Source of the DNA: Siphlonurus alternatus
Taxonomy: Eukaryota; Arthropoda; Insecta; Ephemeroptera; Siphlonuridae
NCBI GenBank assembly: GCA_949825025.1
Contig: OX463778.1
Coordinates: 15,648,171 to 15,712,170 of the forward strand
Reading direction: 5' to 3'
DNA length: 64,000 bases
Shown: positions 62,759-64,000 of the stretch, one piece after another
Numbering within the stretch: the stretch's first letter is position 1
Layout: each line of letters opens with the position of its first letter
Notes under the pieces: model-generated
What the model was told of the DNA's origin: nothing
Database searches by the model: none
What the model saw: only the letters and a program-made list of their open reading frames with translations
Position numbers and translations under genes: made by a program

Positions 62759-64000
62759 TGATAATTTATATAACAGAAGAAGCCATGGCTTTTATTTCCC
62801 CGGCCGAATCGTGCATAGTTTATTGTTTTAATTATAAATAATTGATATCTTCATTATTTATCTTTGTTTTCTACAGTTATATGCATAATTATGTAATATA
62901 TATGTAACGAAATAGAAAAAGTACTAAATAATATAATATATTTATAATTATCAGAGAAAATACAGAACTTTTCTCTGATATTATGGTTCAATTATAGGAA
63001 ATGTTAAAAAAATAAAATGAATGTAATTTCATTATATGAATATGACAATAAATTTTTAGACAATATAATTGAAATTTACTTAAATTATATGCGCATATAA
63101 CTGTAAATACAGCTCTGAAAGTTTCCTTACAAAAAAATACGCTTAAACCATAATTTAGTATCCCCCTGAATTATTTTAAAGCGCTTTCTTTAATAAAAAT
63201 GATATAAAAAAATGCAACAGTGTAACATAATCATACATGAATAGAATAAAGCTGTTTGGCTGTGGTTTTTGTGGATACTGATGTATTAACATAGATATAG
63301 TCTACGAGAGAGAGAGAGGGGGGGGGGCAAGGGGGTGAGGTATTGTCAATATAAATTCGGTGTTCATAGCGGCGTAAGAAGGGCCTCAAAGAAAGCATAC
63401 AGCAGACTATCTCAGATATAGACGACGTTTAACCATACAAGACCTGCGGCTGGATCAAACGTTTGCCGGAAGCAACTGTCTTCGCCTCATCAATGTAACA
63501 TCAGAGTCACAGCACCAAAAAAGAAGCACCACCACCTTTTTTGGAACAGGAACAACAAGCAGTATAAAATATTATATGGACCACAATTTTTATGATGTAA
63601 ACATAGTAAAAACGAGCAAGAATTGAAGCACCATGGTGGGGAGAGCTGGGGACAGTTCATTTACGACGAGTCATCAGAAGAATGATAGTTAAAACACACA
63701 TTTTATTATTAAATGTAGAAAAGTAGATATAAAAATTACTTCAGCCATTATTAAATATAATAAAAACACGATGGTGTTAAATCCAGCTGTTATTTTTATT
63801 AAGTCTAGACTATATTAATAATTCTAATAGTTAAAAATTTTAGTTTGAAAATTGAATTACCCCCCCCTGCTAGTTATTATTATAACATTAAAAATATAAA
63901 TTTATATATCTACACTGGCGGTCATTTTCATTTAATATAGATATCGTCGGAAACGCTCGGGAGTAATTCGGCTCGGGTCAGCCAGTGATGTCTTTCGTTA
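62759..64000. other. AT-rich right end of window
   Basis: No gene is recognised. There is a purine-rich GAGAGAGAGAGGGGGGGG tract near 63306-63329, and a less AT-rich stretch at 63360-63660 without an open frame of note. Confidence 0.35.

Overview
This window is nuclear DNA from an animal. It is AT-rich, the genes are split by spliceosomal introns (GT..AG at every junction read), and one gene is a Wnt ligand, a family confined to metazoans. Coding exons of the glycosyltransferase and Wnt genes are strikingly GC-rich against AT-rich introns. I cannot name the species or phylum; an invertebrate is most likely.

Four protein-coding genes can be reconstructed exon by exon. (1) USE1, an ER/Golgi SNARE, minus strand, seven exons from 25060 down to 13210. 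(2) POLD2, the second subunit of DNA polymerase delta, plus strand, ten exons from 25480 to 30838. USE1 and POLD2 are head to head, with start codons 419 bp apart and a consensus E2F site between them. (3) A divergent UDP-glycosyltransferase-like membrane protein, plus strand, seven exons from 33709 to 38382, which appears to have lost the catalytic histidine and the sugar-donor signature. (4) A Wnt gene, minus strand, six exons from 48766 down to 41032; its first (signal peptide) exon was not found. The last two genes converge on the 38.4-41.0 kb interval.

Most of the rest is mobile DNA. 1-12.4 kb: palindromic miniature elements, two near-identical 1.24 kb inverted-repeat elements in tandem, a LINE 3' fragment, a 3.7 kb element whose arms are tandem repeats, and a 151 bp hAT miniature with an exact 8 bp target duplication. 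13.2-25.1 kb: USE1, whose 8.0 kb first intron holds a LINE reverse transcriptase inside an inverted-repeat element, another LINE fragment and a 2.76 kb foldback element with inverted arrays of a ~145 bp repeat and a 10 bp target duplication. 25.5-38.4 kb: POLD2 and the UGT-like gene, with a LINE fragment, MITEs and a GGATCC-rich hAT element between or inside them. 38.4-48.8 kb: the Wnt gene, with MITEs and a minisatellite that repeats the exon/intron boundary of its 48.7 kb exon. 48.8-64 kb: no recognisable gene; microsatellites, two copies of one MITE family and a string of unexplained GC-rich islands that may be regulatory or non-coding exons.

There is no prokaryotic gene content, CRISPR array or insertion sequence. 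Most open frames over 60 codons here are chance frames in repeats. The four host genes act in unrelated processes (ER retrieval, DNA replication, glycosyl-transfer-like function, signalling); only the USE1/POLD2 pair shows a structural link, a shared promoter.
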